11,502 bases of DNA from CAZLLV01 sp964560325 (GCA_964560325.1 CAZLLV010000128.1:1-11502); one strand, 5' to 3'. Positions 1 through 6,226 are shown, counted from the first letter of the stretch. Translations and numbers: made by a program. Notes: generated by a model from the sequence alone, not told the origin.

Positions 1-82
1 TCTCGAGCTCTACCGTGACCAGCGCATTGGGCAGGGGCTCGACTACCGTCGCTTCGACTTCAACGGCTTCCTCTTTGGCCAA
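1..82 (-). CDS. infA: Translation initiation factor IF-1, N-terminal fragment (3' part outside the window)
   Basis: Only the first 27 codons are visible; the gene runs off the left edge. The readable start is AKEEAVEVEATVVEPLPNAL, then VTVELE, which matches the IF-1 N-terminus and the first strand of its OB fold. IF-1 binds the 30S A site during initiation. The chosen start is a TTG at 82, which gives the family-typical MAKEE. Its Shine-Dalgarno is weak (AGAGAGACGG just upstream; a better GGAGAGGAAGGA at 102-113 is too far away). An in-frame GTG at 115 would add 11 residues (MERKDTKERRN). The start is therefore uncertain, the identity is not. rpmJ and rpsM, usual next genes, would lie outside. 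Confidence 0.88.
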   Translation of the reverse strand, partial: MAKEEAVEVEATVVEPLPNALVTVELE

Positions 83-115
83 ATTCCGTCTCTCTTTCGT
101 GTCCTTCCTCTCCAC

Positions 116-138
116 GGGGCCTCGGAAACCGATGCCCC
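116..138 (-). other. RNA hairpin between adk and infA, no U-run
   Basis: On the transcribed strand the 5' arm GGGGC-A-TCGG and the 3' arm CCGA-G-GCCCC pair around a TTT loop: nine base pairs and one A/G mismatch. The bases that follow are GTGGAGAGGAAGG, without a T-run, so it does not look like an intrinsic terminator. It may tune infA translation, protect or process the mRNA, or be chance in GC-rich DNA. Its 3' arm contains the only Shine-Dalgarno-like GAGG that could serve the alternative infA GTG start at 115. Confidence 0.55.
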
Positions 139-151
139 TGCCTTCGATCGG

Positions 152-712
152 TCAGCCGACCGCCTCCCGGAGGCGGTCCGTGACCTCCTCGACCGACGCG
201 TGACCGTCGACCTTCCGGAGCAAGCCGCGCTCCTCGTAGTAACCGGCGAGCGGCGAGGTCTTCTCGCGGTACACCCGCAGCCGCTCGCGGACCACCTCTT
301 CGCCGTCGTCGGCCCGGCCCCGGCCGAGGGCGCGAGCGACCAGCTCGTCCTCCGGCACGTCGACCAGCACCACCCCGTCGAGCTCCTCGCCGGCGTCCGA
401 CAGGATGCCCGCCAGCGTCTCCGCCTGCGGCAGCGTCCGCGGATACCCGTCGAGGATGAAACCGTCCCGCGCGTCCGGCCGGGCGAGCCGCGCCCGGACC
501 ACGTCGGCCATCGTCTCGTCGTCGACCAGCGCGCCGGAGTTCATGATGCCCTCGACCCGCCGGCCGAGATCGCTCCCCTCGGCCACCGCCCCGCGCAGCA
601 TCTCCCCGGTCGAGATCGCCGGCACGTCCAGCTCCCCCGCCAGGATCGCGGCCTGGGTGCCCTTGCCCGACCCCGGGGGGCCGAGCAGGACGATCTTGCG
701 TCCGTGTGTCAA
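152..712 (-). CDS. adk: Adenylate kinase, short lidless form (TTG start)
   Basis: Adk converts ATP and AMP to two ADP in the cytosol. The 186-residue product has the P-loop GPPGSGKGTQ (11-20), the AMP-binding ISTGEMLR (33-40) and DGFILDGYPRT (83-93). Where long Adk proteins carry the 35-40 residue LID domain, often with zinc cysteines, this one has only GRGRADD (130-136) before the RLRVYREKTSPLAGYYEERG block. It is therefore the short type found for example in actinobacteria and cyanobacteria. The start is a TTG at 712; no ATG or GTG lies before the P-loop. GGGG stands 8 nt upstream, within the end of secY. A 69-nt gap with a hairpin follows before infA; map is not between them. Confidence 0.95.
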   Translation of the reverse strand: MTHGRKIVLLGPPGSGKGTQAAILAGELDVPAISTGEMLRGAVAEGSDLGRRVEGIMNSGALVDDETMADVVRARLARPDARDGFILDGYPRTLPQAETLAGILSDAGEELDGVVLVDVPEDELVARALGRGRADDGEEVVRERLRVYREKTSPLAGYYEERGLLRKVDGHASVEEVTDRLREAVG

Positions 713-716
713 AGCC

Positions 717-2111
717 TCAGCCCCGCCGGCCGCGGACCCGGCCGCGCTTCATGAAGCCTTCGTAGTTGCGCATGACGAGCTGGCTCTCGACCTGCTGGAC
801 GAAGTCCATCGCCACGCCGACCACGATCAGCAGCGAGGTGCCGCCGAAGTAGAACTGGATCCCCATGCCGGTGGTGATCCAGCCGAGGCCGGCACCGGTC
901 AGGAAGTTGTCGACCGACGGTCCGACCCAGGGCAACCCGCCGAGGTTGATGCCGGCGAGCAGGAAGTCGGGCAGCACCGAGACCGCGGACAGATAGACGG
1001 CGCCGGCCAGGGTGATCCGGGTCAGGATCCGGTCGATGTACTCGGCGGTCCGCTTGCCGGGGCGGATGCCCGGGATGAAGCCGCCGTACTTCCGCATGTT
1101 CTCGGCCAGGTCCGCCGGGTTGAAGATGATCGACACGTAGAAGTACGAGAAGAAGATGATCGCCGCCACGTAGATCACGTAGTAGATCGGCTGGCCGTAC
1201 CCGAGCGCCCCGGTGATCGTCTGCACCCACTCGTTCTGGAACATGGTGCCGAGCGTGTTCGGCAGCATGACCACCGAGCTGGCGAAGATCACCGGAATCA
1301 CGCCGCCGGTGTTCACGCGCAGCGGCAGGTAGGTCGACTGGCCGCCGTAGATGCGGCGCCCGACCACCCGCTTCGCGTACTGCACCGGGATCCGGCGCTG
1401 CCCCCGCTCCATGAAGACGATGAACGCCACCACCACGAGCATGAACGCGACCAGCAGGACCATCGCGATCAGGTTCAGGTCGCCGCGGCCGATCCGCGCC
1501 ACGGTGTCGATGGTCGCCGGGATCAGGCCGACCACGATGCCGGCGAACATTAAGATAGAGATACCGTTGCCGATGCCGCGCTCGCTGATCTGCTCGCCGA
1601 GCCACATGACGAACGCACACCCGGTGGTCAGCGTCAGGATCGTCATCAGCACGAAGCTGATGCCGGGATTGATCACCAGGCTGCCGCCGCCCGGCGTCTG
1701 CGAGTTCTGGACGAAGAAGGCGATGCCGGTCGACTGGATGACCGAGATCACGACCGTGCCGTAGCGGGTGTACTGGGTGATCTTGCGCCGGCCGAGCTCG
1801 CCCTCTTTCGAGAGCTTCTCGAGGTACGGCCAGACGACGGTCAGCAACTGCAGGATGATCGACGCGGTGATGTAGGGCATGATGCCCAGCGCGAAGACCG
1901 CCACCCGCTGGAGGCTGCCGCCGGTGAACGTGTTCACGAACCCGAAGATGGTCCCCTCCTGCCCCTGCATGAACTCGAGCAGGGCCTGGGCGTCCACCCC
2001 GGGCGTCGGGATGTGGCACCCGACCCGGTAGACCGCGAGCAGCGCGAAGGTGAAGAAGAGCCGCTTGCGCAGGTCGGGGATCGCGAAAACGTTGCGGAAG
2101 CTGTCGATCAC
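717..2111 (-). CDS. secY: Preprotein translocase channel subunit SecY (GTG start)
   Basis: SecY forms the protein-conducting pore of the inner-membrane Sec translocon with SecE and SecG. The 464-residue product has ten predicted membrane segments, roughly at 18-34, 71-93, 116-135, 149-170, 184-206, 212-234, 268-285, 309-331, 364-388 and 425-440. Family motifs include HIPTPGVD (33-40), FALGIMPYITASIILQLL (73-90), LGEQISERGIGNGISI (171-186) and ENMRKYGGFIPGIRPG (337-352). It ends in a basic cytosolic tail (KRGRVRGRRG). The start is a GTG at 2111 overlapping the rplO stop (GTGA), and the readable start MIDSFRNVFAIPDLRKR fits the family. Residue Leu187 uses a rare TTA codon in a locally AT-rich patch. 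adk starts 4 nt after its stop. Confidence 0.98.
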   Translation of the reverse strand: MIDSFRNVFAIPDLRKRLFFTFALLAVYRVGCHIPTPGVDAQALLEFMQGQEGTIFGFVNTFTGGSLQRVAVFALGIMPYITASIILQLLTVVWPYLEKLSKEGELGRRKITQYTRYGTVVISVIQSTGIAFFVQNSQTPGGGSLVINPGISFVLMTILTLTTGCAFVMWLGEQISERGIGNGISILMFAGIVVGLIPATIDTVARIGRGDLNLIAMVLLVAFMLVVVAFIVFMERGQRRIPVQYAKRVVGRRIYGGQSTYLPLRVNTGGVIPVIFASSVVMLPNTLGTMFQNEWVQTITGALGYGQPIYYVIYVAAIIFFSYFYVSIIFNPADLAENMRKYGGFIPGIRPGKRTAEYIDRILTRITLAGAVYLSAVSVLPDFLLAGINLGGLPWVGPSVDNFLTGAGLGWITTGMGIQFYFGGTSLLIVVGVAMDFVQQVESQLVMRNYEGFMKRGRVRGRRG

Positions 2112-2545
2112 CGCTCGATCTCCTCCACGGTACCGCCCGCCGCCTCGATCTTCTCGCGCGCGGAGGCGGAGAAGGCGTGCGCCTTGATCGTCATGGCACG
2201 GCCGATCTCGCCGTCACCGAGCACCTTGACCGGGCGGCCGCGCCGCACGCGGCCGGCGGCGGCCAGGCTCTCCGGCGTGATCTCGCCCTCCATCTCCGCC
2301 AGGTCGCCCAGGTTCACCACCGCGAACTCGACGCGGAAGATGTTGGTGAACCCGCGCTTCGGAACGCGGCGCACGAGGGGCATCTGGCCGCCCTCGAAAC
2401 CGGGACGGCGCGAGTAGCCGGAGCGCGAGCGCTGGCCCTTGTGGCCGCGCCCGGCGGTCTTGCCGAGGCCCGAGCCCGGGCCGCGGCCGACCCGCTTCTT
2501 GTCCTTCTTGCTCCCCTTCGCCGGGGTCAGATCGTGCAGTTTCAT
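2108..2545 (-). CDS. rplO: 50S ribosomal protein L15
   Basis: L15 is an intermediate-to-late assembly protein of the 50S subunit. The 145-residue product begins MKLHDLTPAKGSKKDKKRVG. The glycine- and basic-rich N-terminal arm follows (GRGPGSGLGKTAGRGHKGQR, residues 20-39), a family hallmark that threads into 23S rRNA. Further on are GFEGGQMPLVRRVPKRGF (49-66) and a C-terminal globular part with AHAFSASAREKIEAAGG. Length matches the family (about 144-148). GAGG is 7 nt before the ATG at 2545. Its TGA overlaps the secY GTG by 4 nt (GTGA). Confidence 0.97.
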   Translation of the reverse strand: MKLHDLTPAKGSKKDKKRVGRGPGSGLGKTAGRGHKGQRSRSGYSRRPGFEGGQMPLVRRVPKRGFTNIFRVEFAVVNLGDLAEMEGEITPESLAAAGRVRRGRPVKVLGDGEIGRAMTIKAHAFSASAREKIEAAGGTVEEIER

Positions 2546-2547
2546 GG

Positions 2548-2748
2548 TCAGTCCTCGAGGATTTCCACCAGGTGCGGGATCTTCGCCACCATGCCCCGGG
2601 TGGCGGGACTGTCGGGGCGCTCCACGGTGTGTCGGATCCGACGCAGGCCGAGCCCTTCGAGCACCGCCCGGTGCTTCCGCGGGGTCCCGATCGCGCTCCG
2701 CACCTGGCGGATCTTGAGTGTCTTCGTCTGCTCGTTCTTCTTCGCCAT
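2548..2748 (-). CDS. rpmD: 50S ribosomal protein L30
   Basis: L30 is a small surface protein of the 50S subunit that is absent from some bacterial lineages. The 66-residue product starts MAKKNEQTKTLKIRQVRSAI and contains GTPRKHRAVLEGLGLRRIRH (21-40), the conserved KHRxxLxxLGL block, then RGMVAKIPHLVEI. A TTG two codons upstream (2754) overlaps the rpsE stop and would add MI. I prefer the ATG at 2748, 2 nt after that stop, with GGTGG 7 nt upstream inside the end of rpsE. Its own TGA is 2 nt before rplO, so three genes are nearly contiguous here. Confidence 0.95.
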   Translation of the reverse strand: MAKKNEQTKTLKIRQVRSAIGTPRKHRAVLEGLGLRRIRHTVERPDSPATRGMVAKIPHLVEILED

Positions 2749-2750
2749 GA

Positions 2751-3293
2751 TCAAGCCACCGACTCTTCGGCCGCTTCGGCCTTCCCGGCCGACGCCTCGT
2801 CCTCGCGCGGCTGATCGAGCCCGCGCAGGCGCCGCACCTGGGCCTTCGAGCGCAGGTTGAGCAGCCCCTCGAACGTCGCCTTCACGACGTTGTGCGGGTT
2901 GGTCGTCCCGAGCGACTTGGTCAGGATGTCCTGAATGCCGGCGGTCTCCACCACTGCGCGCACCGGGCCGCCGGCGATCACGCCGGTACCGGGGGAGGCG
3001 GGCTTGAGCAGCACGCGGCCGGCGCCGAAGACGCCCGTCACCTCGTGCGGGATGGTGCCGTCGACCAGCGGGATCTTGACCATCGTCTTCTTGGCGATCT
3101 CGATCCCCTTGCGGATCGCGCTCGGCACCTCCTTCGCCTTGCCCGAGCCGTAGCCGACCCGGCCGGCGCCGTCGCCGACGACGACGAGCGCAGAGAACGA
3201 GAAGTTCTTGCCGCCCTTCACTACCTTGGTGACGCGGTTGATGTGGACGACCTGCTCGAAGAGCTCGGCGTCTCGCTCGTAGTTTCTCGCCAC
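2751..3293 (-). CDS. rpsE: 30S ribosomal protein S5 (GTG start, acidic C-terminal tail)
   Basis: S5 lies at the mRNA entry site and affects decoding accuracy. The 180-residue product begins ARNYERDAELFEQVVHINRV after a GTG start at 3293, with GGAG 6 nt upstream. The dsRNA-binding-like N-terminal domain holds VVKGGKNFSFSALVVVGDG (24-42) and VGYGSGKAKEVPSAIRKG. The C-terminal domain has VIAGGPVRAVVETAGIQD and TTNPHNVVKAT. The last ~20 residues are rich in Glu and Ala (EDEASAGKAEAAEESVA), a tail beyond the E. coli length (167). The TGA is 2 nt before the rpmD ATG, so coupling is likely. Confidence 0.96.
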   Translation of the reverse strand: MARNYERDAELFEQVVHINRVTKVVKGGKNFSFSALVVVGDGAGRVGYGSGKAKEVPSAIRKGIEIAKKTMVKIPLVDGTIPHEVTGVFGAGRVLLKPASPGTGVIAGGPVRAVVETAGIQDILTKSLGTTNPHNVVKATFEGLLNLRSKAQVRRLRGLDQPREDEASAGKAEAAEESVA

Positions 3294-3303
3294 GAAATTC
3301 TCC

Positions 3304-3687
3304 CTAGAAGCTCAGTCCGGCGGACCGGGCGCCTTCGGCGACTTCCCGGACCTTGCCGTGATACACGTATCCGCCGCGATCGAAGACCACGCTCTCCAGC
3401 CCCAAGGCCTTGGCGCGCTCGCCGATCGCCTCGCCGACCTTGCGGGCCGCTTCCTTCGAGCCGGTCGAGGTGGAGAGGCCGCCGCGGAGGGCGTCCTCGC
3501 TCGAGCTCGCCGCCGCCAACGTGACGCCGGCCTCGTCGTCGATGAGCTGAGCGTAGACGTAGCGCAGGCTCTTGAACACCGCCAGCCGCGGCCGCTCGGC
3601 GCTCCCCCGCACCTTGCGGCGCACCCGCAGGTGAGCGCGCCGGCGGCGCTGCTGCTTCTGTCTCGTCTTCTTGACCAGATGCTCCAT
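3304..3687 (-). CDS. rplR: 50S ribosomal protein L18
   Basis: L18 binds 5S rRNA together with L5 and brings it into the central protuberance. The 127-residue product opens with a strongly basic tail (KKTRQKQQRRRRAHLRVRRK, residues 6-25) used for RNA binding. It continues with RPRLAVFKSLRYVYAQLIDD (32-51) and the C-terminal signature VVFDRGGYVYHGKVREVAEG (99-118). Length is slightly above E. coli L18 (117). AGGAG is 8 nt before the ATG at 3687. The TAG stop merges with the ribosome binding site of rpsE (TAGGGAG), linking the two. Confidence 0.96.
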   Translation of the reverse strand: MEHLVKKTRQKQQRRRRAHLRVRRKVRGSAERPRLAVFKSLRYVYAQLIDDEAGVTLAAASSSEDALRGGLSTSTGSKEAARKVGEAIGERAKALGLESVVFDRGGYVYHGKVREVAEGARSAGLSF

Positions 3688-3699
3688 CGCCCTCGCTCC

Positions 3700-4242
3700 T
3701 TACTTGGCGCCGGCCTTGCCGACCTTGCGCCGCACGACCTCGTCGCTGTACTTGATGCCCTTGGCCTTGTAGGGGTCGGGCTTGCGCAGGCGCCGGATCT
3801 CCGACGCCACCTGCCCGACCTGCTGCTTGTCCGCGCCCGTCACCGTCACCCGGTTGGCCTTGGGGTCGACCGCGATGTCGATCCCCTCCGGAATCGGGAA
3901 GACGATCGGGTGCGAGTAGCCGAGGGCGAAGTGGACCTCGCGGCCCTTCACCTCGGCGCGGTACCCGACGCCGACGATGTCGAGGGTCTTCTGGAAGCCG
4001 TTCGAAACGCCCTGGACGGCGTTCGCGAGCAGCGACCGGAGGAGCCCGTGCTTCGCCCTCTCGGGCCCGCTGTCTCCGGGGCGCGCGACGGTCACGGTGC
4101 CGTCGTCGATCGCCACGTCGAAGTCCTCGAACACGAACTGCGACACCTTCCCCTTCGGCCCTTCGGCCGTGAAGACGCCGGAGTCGAGGGCGACCTTCGT
4201 CCCCTGCGGGACTTCGATGGGTGCTCTGCCGATACGAGACAT
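3700..4242 (-). CDS. rplF: 50S ribosomal protein L6
   Basis: L6 sits near the factor-binding site and sarcin-ricin loop of the 50S subunit and is formed of two similar alpha/beta domains. The 180-residue product begins MSRIGRAPIEVPQGTKVALD. The first domain spans about residues 1-80 (ending GLLRSLLANAVQGVSNGF). The second starts near KTLDIVGVGYRAEVKGREV and has the signature KPDPYKAKGIKY (154-165). Length is near the family norm (175-180). GGAGG stands just upstream of the ATG at 4242. It is the only gene of the spc part ending in TAA. Twelve nt separate it from rplR. Confidence 0.97.
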   Translation of the reverse strand: MSRIGRAPIEVPQGTKVALDSGVFTAEGPKGKVSQFVFEDFDVAIDDGTVTVARPGDSGPERAKHGLLRSLLANAVQGVSNGFQKTLDIVGVGYRAEVKGREVHFALGYSHPIVFPIPEGIDIAVDPKANRVTVTGADKQQVGQVASEIRRLRKPDPYKAKGIKYSDEVVRRKVGKAGAK

Positions 4243-4252
4243 CGTTCCTCCG

Positions 4253-4651
4253 CTACCAGATATGACACAGGAGCTCGCCGCCCACGCCGCTCTCCCGCGC
4301 TTGCACGTCGGTCATCAGGCCGGTCGAGGTGGAGAGGATCCCCACGCCCAGGCCGTTTCGTACCGGCTCGACCTCCTTGGCCTTGCGGTACACGCGGCGG
4401 CCCGGCTTGGAGACACGCTCCATGAAGCTGATCGCCGGCGTCCCGAGCTCGTCGTACCGGAGGTAGACCCGGAGCTTGTTGCTCGGCTCGCCCTCCACCA
4501 CCCGGAAGTTCTTGATGTAGCCCTGGTCCTTGAGGATCTTCGCCATCTCCACCTTGAGGCGGGACGACGGCACGTCCAGACGGTCGTGCTTCGCCAGGTG
4601 GGCATTCCGGATCCTGGTCAGGAAATCCGCGATCGGGTCGTTGCTACTCAT
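4253..4651 (-). CDS. rpsH: 30S ribosomal protein S8
   Basis: S8 is a primary 16S-binding protein (helix 21) of the 30S platform and the autoregulator of the spc operon in E. coli. The 132-residue product starts MSSNDPIADFLTRIRNAHLA and has VPSSRLKVEMAKILKDQGYI (27-46). The C-terminal RNA-binding signature is GILSTSTGLMTDVQAR (104-119), ending GGELLCHIW. Length is typical (130-132). GAGGAG is 9 nt before the ATG at 4651. I could not recognise an S8-binding operator at the rplX-rplE junction, where E. coli has one. The TAG stop is 10 nt before rplF. Confidence 0.98.
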   Translation of the reverse strand: MSSNDPIADFLTRIRNAHLAKHDRLDVPSSRLKVEMAKILKDQGYIKNFRVVEGEPSNKLRVYLRYDELGTPAISFMERVSKPGRRVYRKAKEVEPVRNGLGVGILSTSTGLMTDVQARESGVGGELLCHIW

Positions 4652-4676
4652 CTCGAATCTCTCCTCGCCCGCCGGA

Positions 4677-4862
4677 TCACCAGCTCGACTTCGTCACGCC
4701 GGGCAGATAGCCCTGGAGCGCCAGTCCGCGGAAGCAGATCCGGCACAGGGCGAACTTGCGCATGTAGGCGCGTGGCCGGCCGCACACCCGGCACCGGTTG
4801 CGGTGACGAACGTCGAACTTCGGCTTGTTCCTCGACTTCGCCTTCTTGGCTTCGGTCGCCAT
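4677..4862 (-). CDS. rpsN: 30S ribosomal protein S14, zinc-binding type
   Basis: S14 is a late-assembly protein of the 30S head. The 61-residue product is the short zinc form: C24-x2-C27 and C40-x2-C43 (CRVCGRPRAY then CRICFR), with the standard C-terminus FRGLALQGYLPGVTKSSW. The longer form without cysteines, about 100 residues in E. coli, is not what is encoded here. Bacteria that carry the zinc form in this operon sometimes keep a second, zinc-free copy elsewhere under Zur control; that cannot be seen. AGGAG is 9 nt before the ATG at 4862. It is flanked by rplE and rpsH as in the standard spc order. Confidence 0.97.
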   Translation of the reverse strand: MATEAKKAKSRNKPKFDVRHRNRCRVCGRPRAYMRKFALCRICFRGLALQGYLPGVTKSSW

Positions 4863-4894
4863 TCGATCTCTCTCCTAACCTCTTCGCGCCTCCG

Positions 4895-5485
4895 TCACTT
4901 CGCGAACGGCATGCCGAGCTCGCGCAGCAGGAACTTGGCGCGCTCGTCGTTTCCGGCCGTCGTGACGATCGTGATGTTCATCCCCTTGACGCGATCGACC
5001 CGGTTGAGGTCGATCTCGGGGAAGATCGTGTGCTCCTTGATCCCCAGCGTGTAGTTGCCCCGGCCGTCGAAGCTCCGGTTCGGCACGCCACGGAAGTCCC
5101 GCACCCGCGGCAGGGCGACCGTGATCAGTCGGTCCAGGAAGTCCCACATGCGCTCGCCGCGCAGGGTCACGCGGGCGCCGATCGGCATCCCTTCGCGCAA
5201 CTTGAACGAGGCGATCGACTTCTGGGCCCGCGTGATCGTCGGCTTCTGGCCGGCGAGCGCCGCAATCTCCTGGACGGCGTCGTCGAGGATCTTGATGTTC
5301 TGGATCGCCTCGCCGAGCCCCATGTTGAGGGAGACCTTCTCCACCCGCGGAACCGCCATCGGGTTGGTGAGGGCGAACTCCTTCGCGAGCTTCGGCGCGA
5401 CCTCGTCCTTGTACCGCTCCCGCAGGCGGGACCGATAGCCTTCGCCGTTCTTGGAAGCGCTCTTCTTCGTCTCTTTGTCAGCCAT
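4895..5485 (-). CDS. rplE: 50S ribosomal protein L5
   Basis: L5 binds 5S rRNA in the central protuberance and contacts P-site tRNA and S13. The 196-residue product carries ALTNPMAVPRVEKVSLNMGL (38-57), AGQKPTITRAQKSIASFKLR and, near the end, FPEIDLNRVDRVKGMNITIV, in family order. It is longer than E. coli L5 (179). A polar, lysine-rich N-terminal stretch of about 17 residues (MADKETKKSASKNGEGY) precedes the usual start region. No alternative ATG, GTG or TTG lies between the two, so the extension seems real. The start at 5485 is 12 nt after rplX, and a 32-nt gap precedes rpsN. Confidence 0.97.
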   Translation of the reverse strand: MADKETKKSASKNGEGYRSRLRERYKDEVAPKLAKEFALTNPMAVPRVEKVSLNMGLGEAIQNIKILDDAVQEIAALAGQKPTITRAQKSIASFKLREGMPIGARVTLRGERMWDFLDRLITVALPRVRDFRGVPNRSFDGRGNYTLGIKEHTIFPEIDLNRVDRVKGMNITIVTTAGNDERAKFLLRELGMPFAK

Positions 5486-5497
5486 CTCTCGTGCCGC

Positions 5498-5821
5498 CTA
5501 GCTGAGTGCCTTGTCGCAGTTCTTGCAAACCCGCACCGAACCGCCCTGGTCGAGGCGTCGGTGGGACATGCGCGAGGGCTCGCCGCAGTTCGGGCAGATC
5601 ACCATGAGGTTCGAGACCGCGATCGGGGCCTCGCGCTCCAAGATGCCGCCCTGGATCCCCTTCTGGGGGTTGGGGCGAGTGTGCCGCTTGATCATGTTGA
5701 TCCGCTCCACGATCGCCTTGCCGTCGGTCGGCAGGACCCGCAGAACCTTCCCGCGTGCGCCGCGGTCGCGCCCGGCCGTCACCAGAACCTGGTCGTCTCT
5801 CTTCACGTGGATCCTCTGCAT
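5498..5821 (-). CDS. rplX: 50S ribosomal protein L24 with C-terminal zinc-ribbon cysteines
   Basis: L24 is an assembly-initiator protein of the 50S subunit near the tunnel exit. The 107-residue product begins MQRIHVKRDDQVLVTAGRDR with a KOW motif (DDQVLVTAGRDRGARGKVLRV, broken at residue 9-29) and contains NMIKRHTRPNPQKGIQGG. Near the C-terminus are paired cysteines C76-x2-C79 and C99-x2-C102, as in many bacterial L24 proteins that can bind zinc; E. coli L24 lacks this pattern. The frame stays open upstream inside rplN, but the ATG at 5821 overlaps the rplN stop (TGATG) and matches family starts. The TAG stop is 12 nt before rplE. Confidence 0.96.
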   Translation of the reverse strand: MQRIHVKRDDQVLVTAGRDRGARGKVLRVLPTDGKAIVERINMIKRHTRPNPQKGIQGGILEREAPIAVSNLMVICPNCGEPSRMSHRRLDQGGSVRVCKNCDKALS

Positions 5822-6189
5822 CACAGTACCTCCGGCGCGAGCGACACGATCTTCATGAAACGCCGCTCGCGGAGCTCGCGCGCCACCGGCCCGAAGACGC
5901 GCGTGCCGATCGGCTCGCCCTCCTCGTTGACCAGCACCGCCGAGTTGGTGTCGAAGCGGATGTAGCTGCCGTCGCGGCGGCGCTGGGCGCGGCGGGTGCG
6001 GACGATCACCGCCCGCACGACCTGCCCCTTCTTCACCGTGCCTTCGGGCATGGCCTCCTTCACCGAGGCGGTGATCACGTCGCCGAGGCCGCCGTACTGC
6101 CCGGTCGAGCCGCCGCGGAGCTGGATGCACGCGACCTTCTTCGCACCCGAGTTGTCCGCGACGTCGAGAATGGTTCCCATCTGGATCAT
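5821..6189 (-). CDS. rplN: 50S ribosomal protein L14
   Basis: L14 lies at the subunit interface next to L19 and is the target of the silencing factor RsfS. The 122-residue product starts MIQMGTILDVADNSGAKKV and includes the hallmark VADNSGAKK motif, YGGLGDVITASVKEAMP (33-49) and VVRAVIVRTRRAQRR. It ends LRERRFMKIVSLAPEVL. Length equals the family norm (122). GGAGAG lies about 9 nt before the ATG at 6189. Its TGA overlaps the rplX ATG by one base (TGATG), a typical coupled junction. Confidence 0.98.
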   Translation of the reverse strand: MIQMGTILDVADNSGAKKVACIQLRGGSTGQYGGLGDVITASVKEAMPEGTVKKGQVVRAVIVRTRRAQRRRDGSYIRFDTNSAVLVNEEGEPIGTRVFGPVARELRERRFMKIVSLAPEVL

Positions 6190-6226
6190 GGCTTTAAGCT
6201 CTCCGCTCTGCTACGCGCCGTGTCGA

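Noticed and set aside
116..138. Intrinsic terminator after adk
   Set aside because: The stem is strong, but no T-run follows on the transcribed strand; infA begins shortly after.
707..712. Perfect TTGACA hexamer as a -35 promoter box for adk
   Set aside because: The hexamer is simply the first two adk codons on the minus strand. About 17 nt downstream the sequence is CCTGCT, which does not resemble a -10 box.
709..2019. 436-codon open frame on the minus strand overlapping secY
   Set aside because: It is secY read in another frame; the translation is repetitive Arg/Asp/His/Pro with no family features.
3977..5965. 662-codon open frame on the plus strand, plus others such as 6755-8041 and 405-1553
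   Set aside because: They lie antisense to intact, clearly recognised ribosomal protein and secY genes. Their translations are low-complexity (rich in Arg, Ala, Pro, His, Asp) with no domain, as expected from GC-rich coding DNA read on the other strand.
5822..6130. N-terminal extension of L24 upstream of 5821
   Set aside because: This is rplN in another frame; the TGATG junction and family length fix the start.
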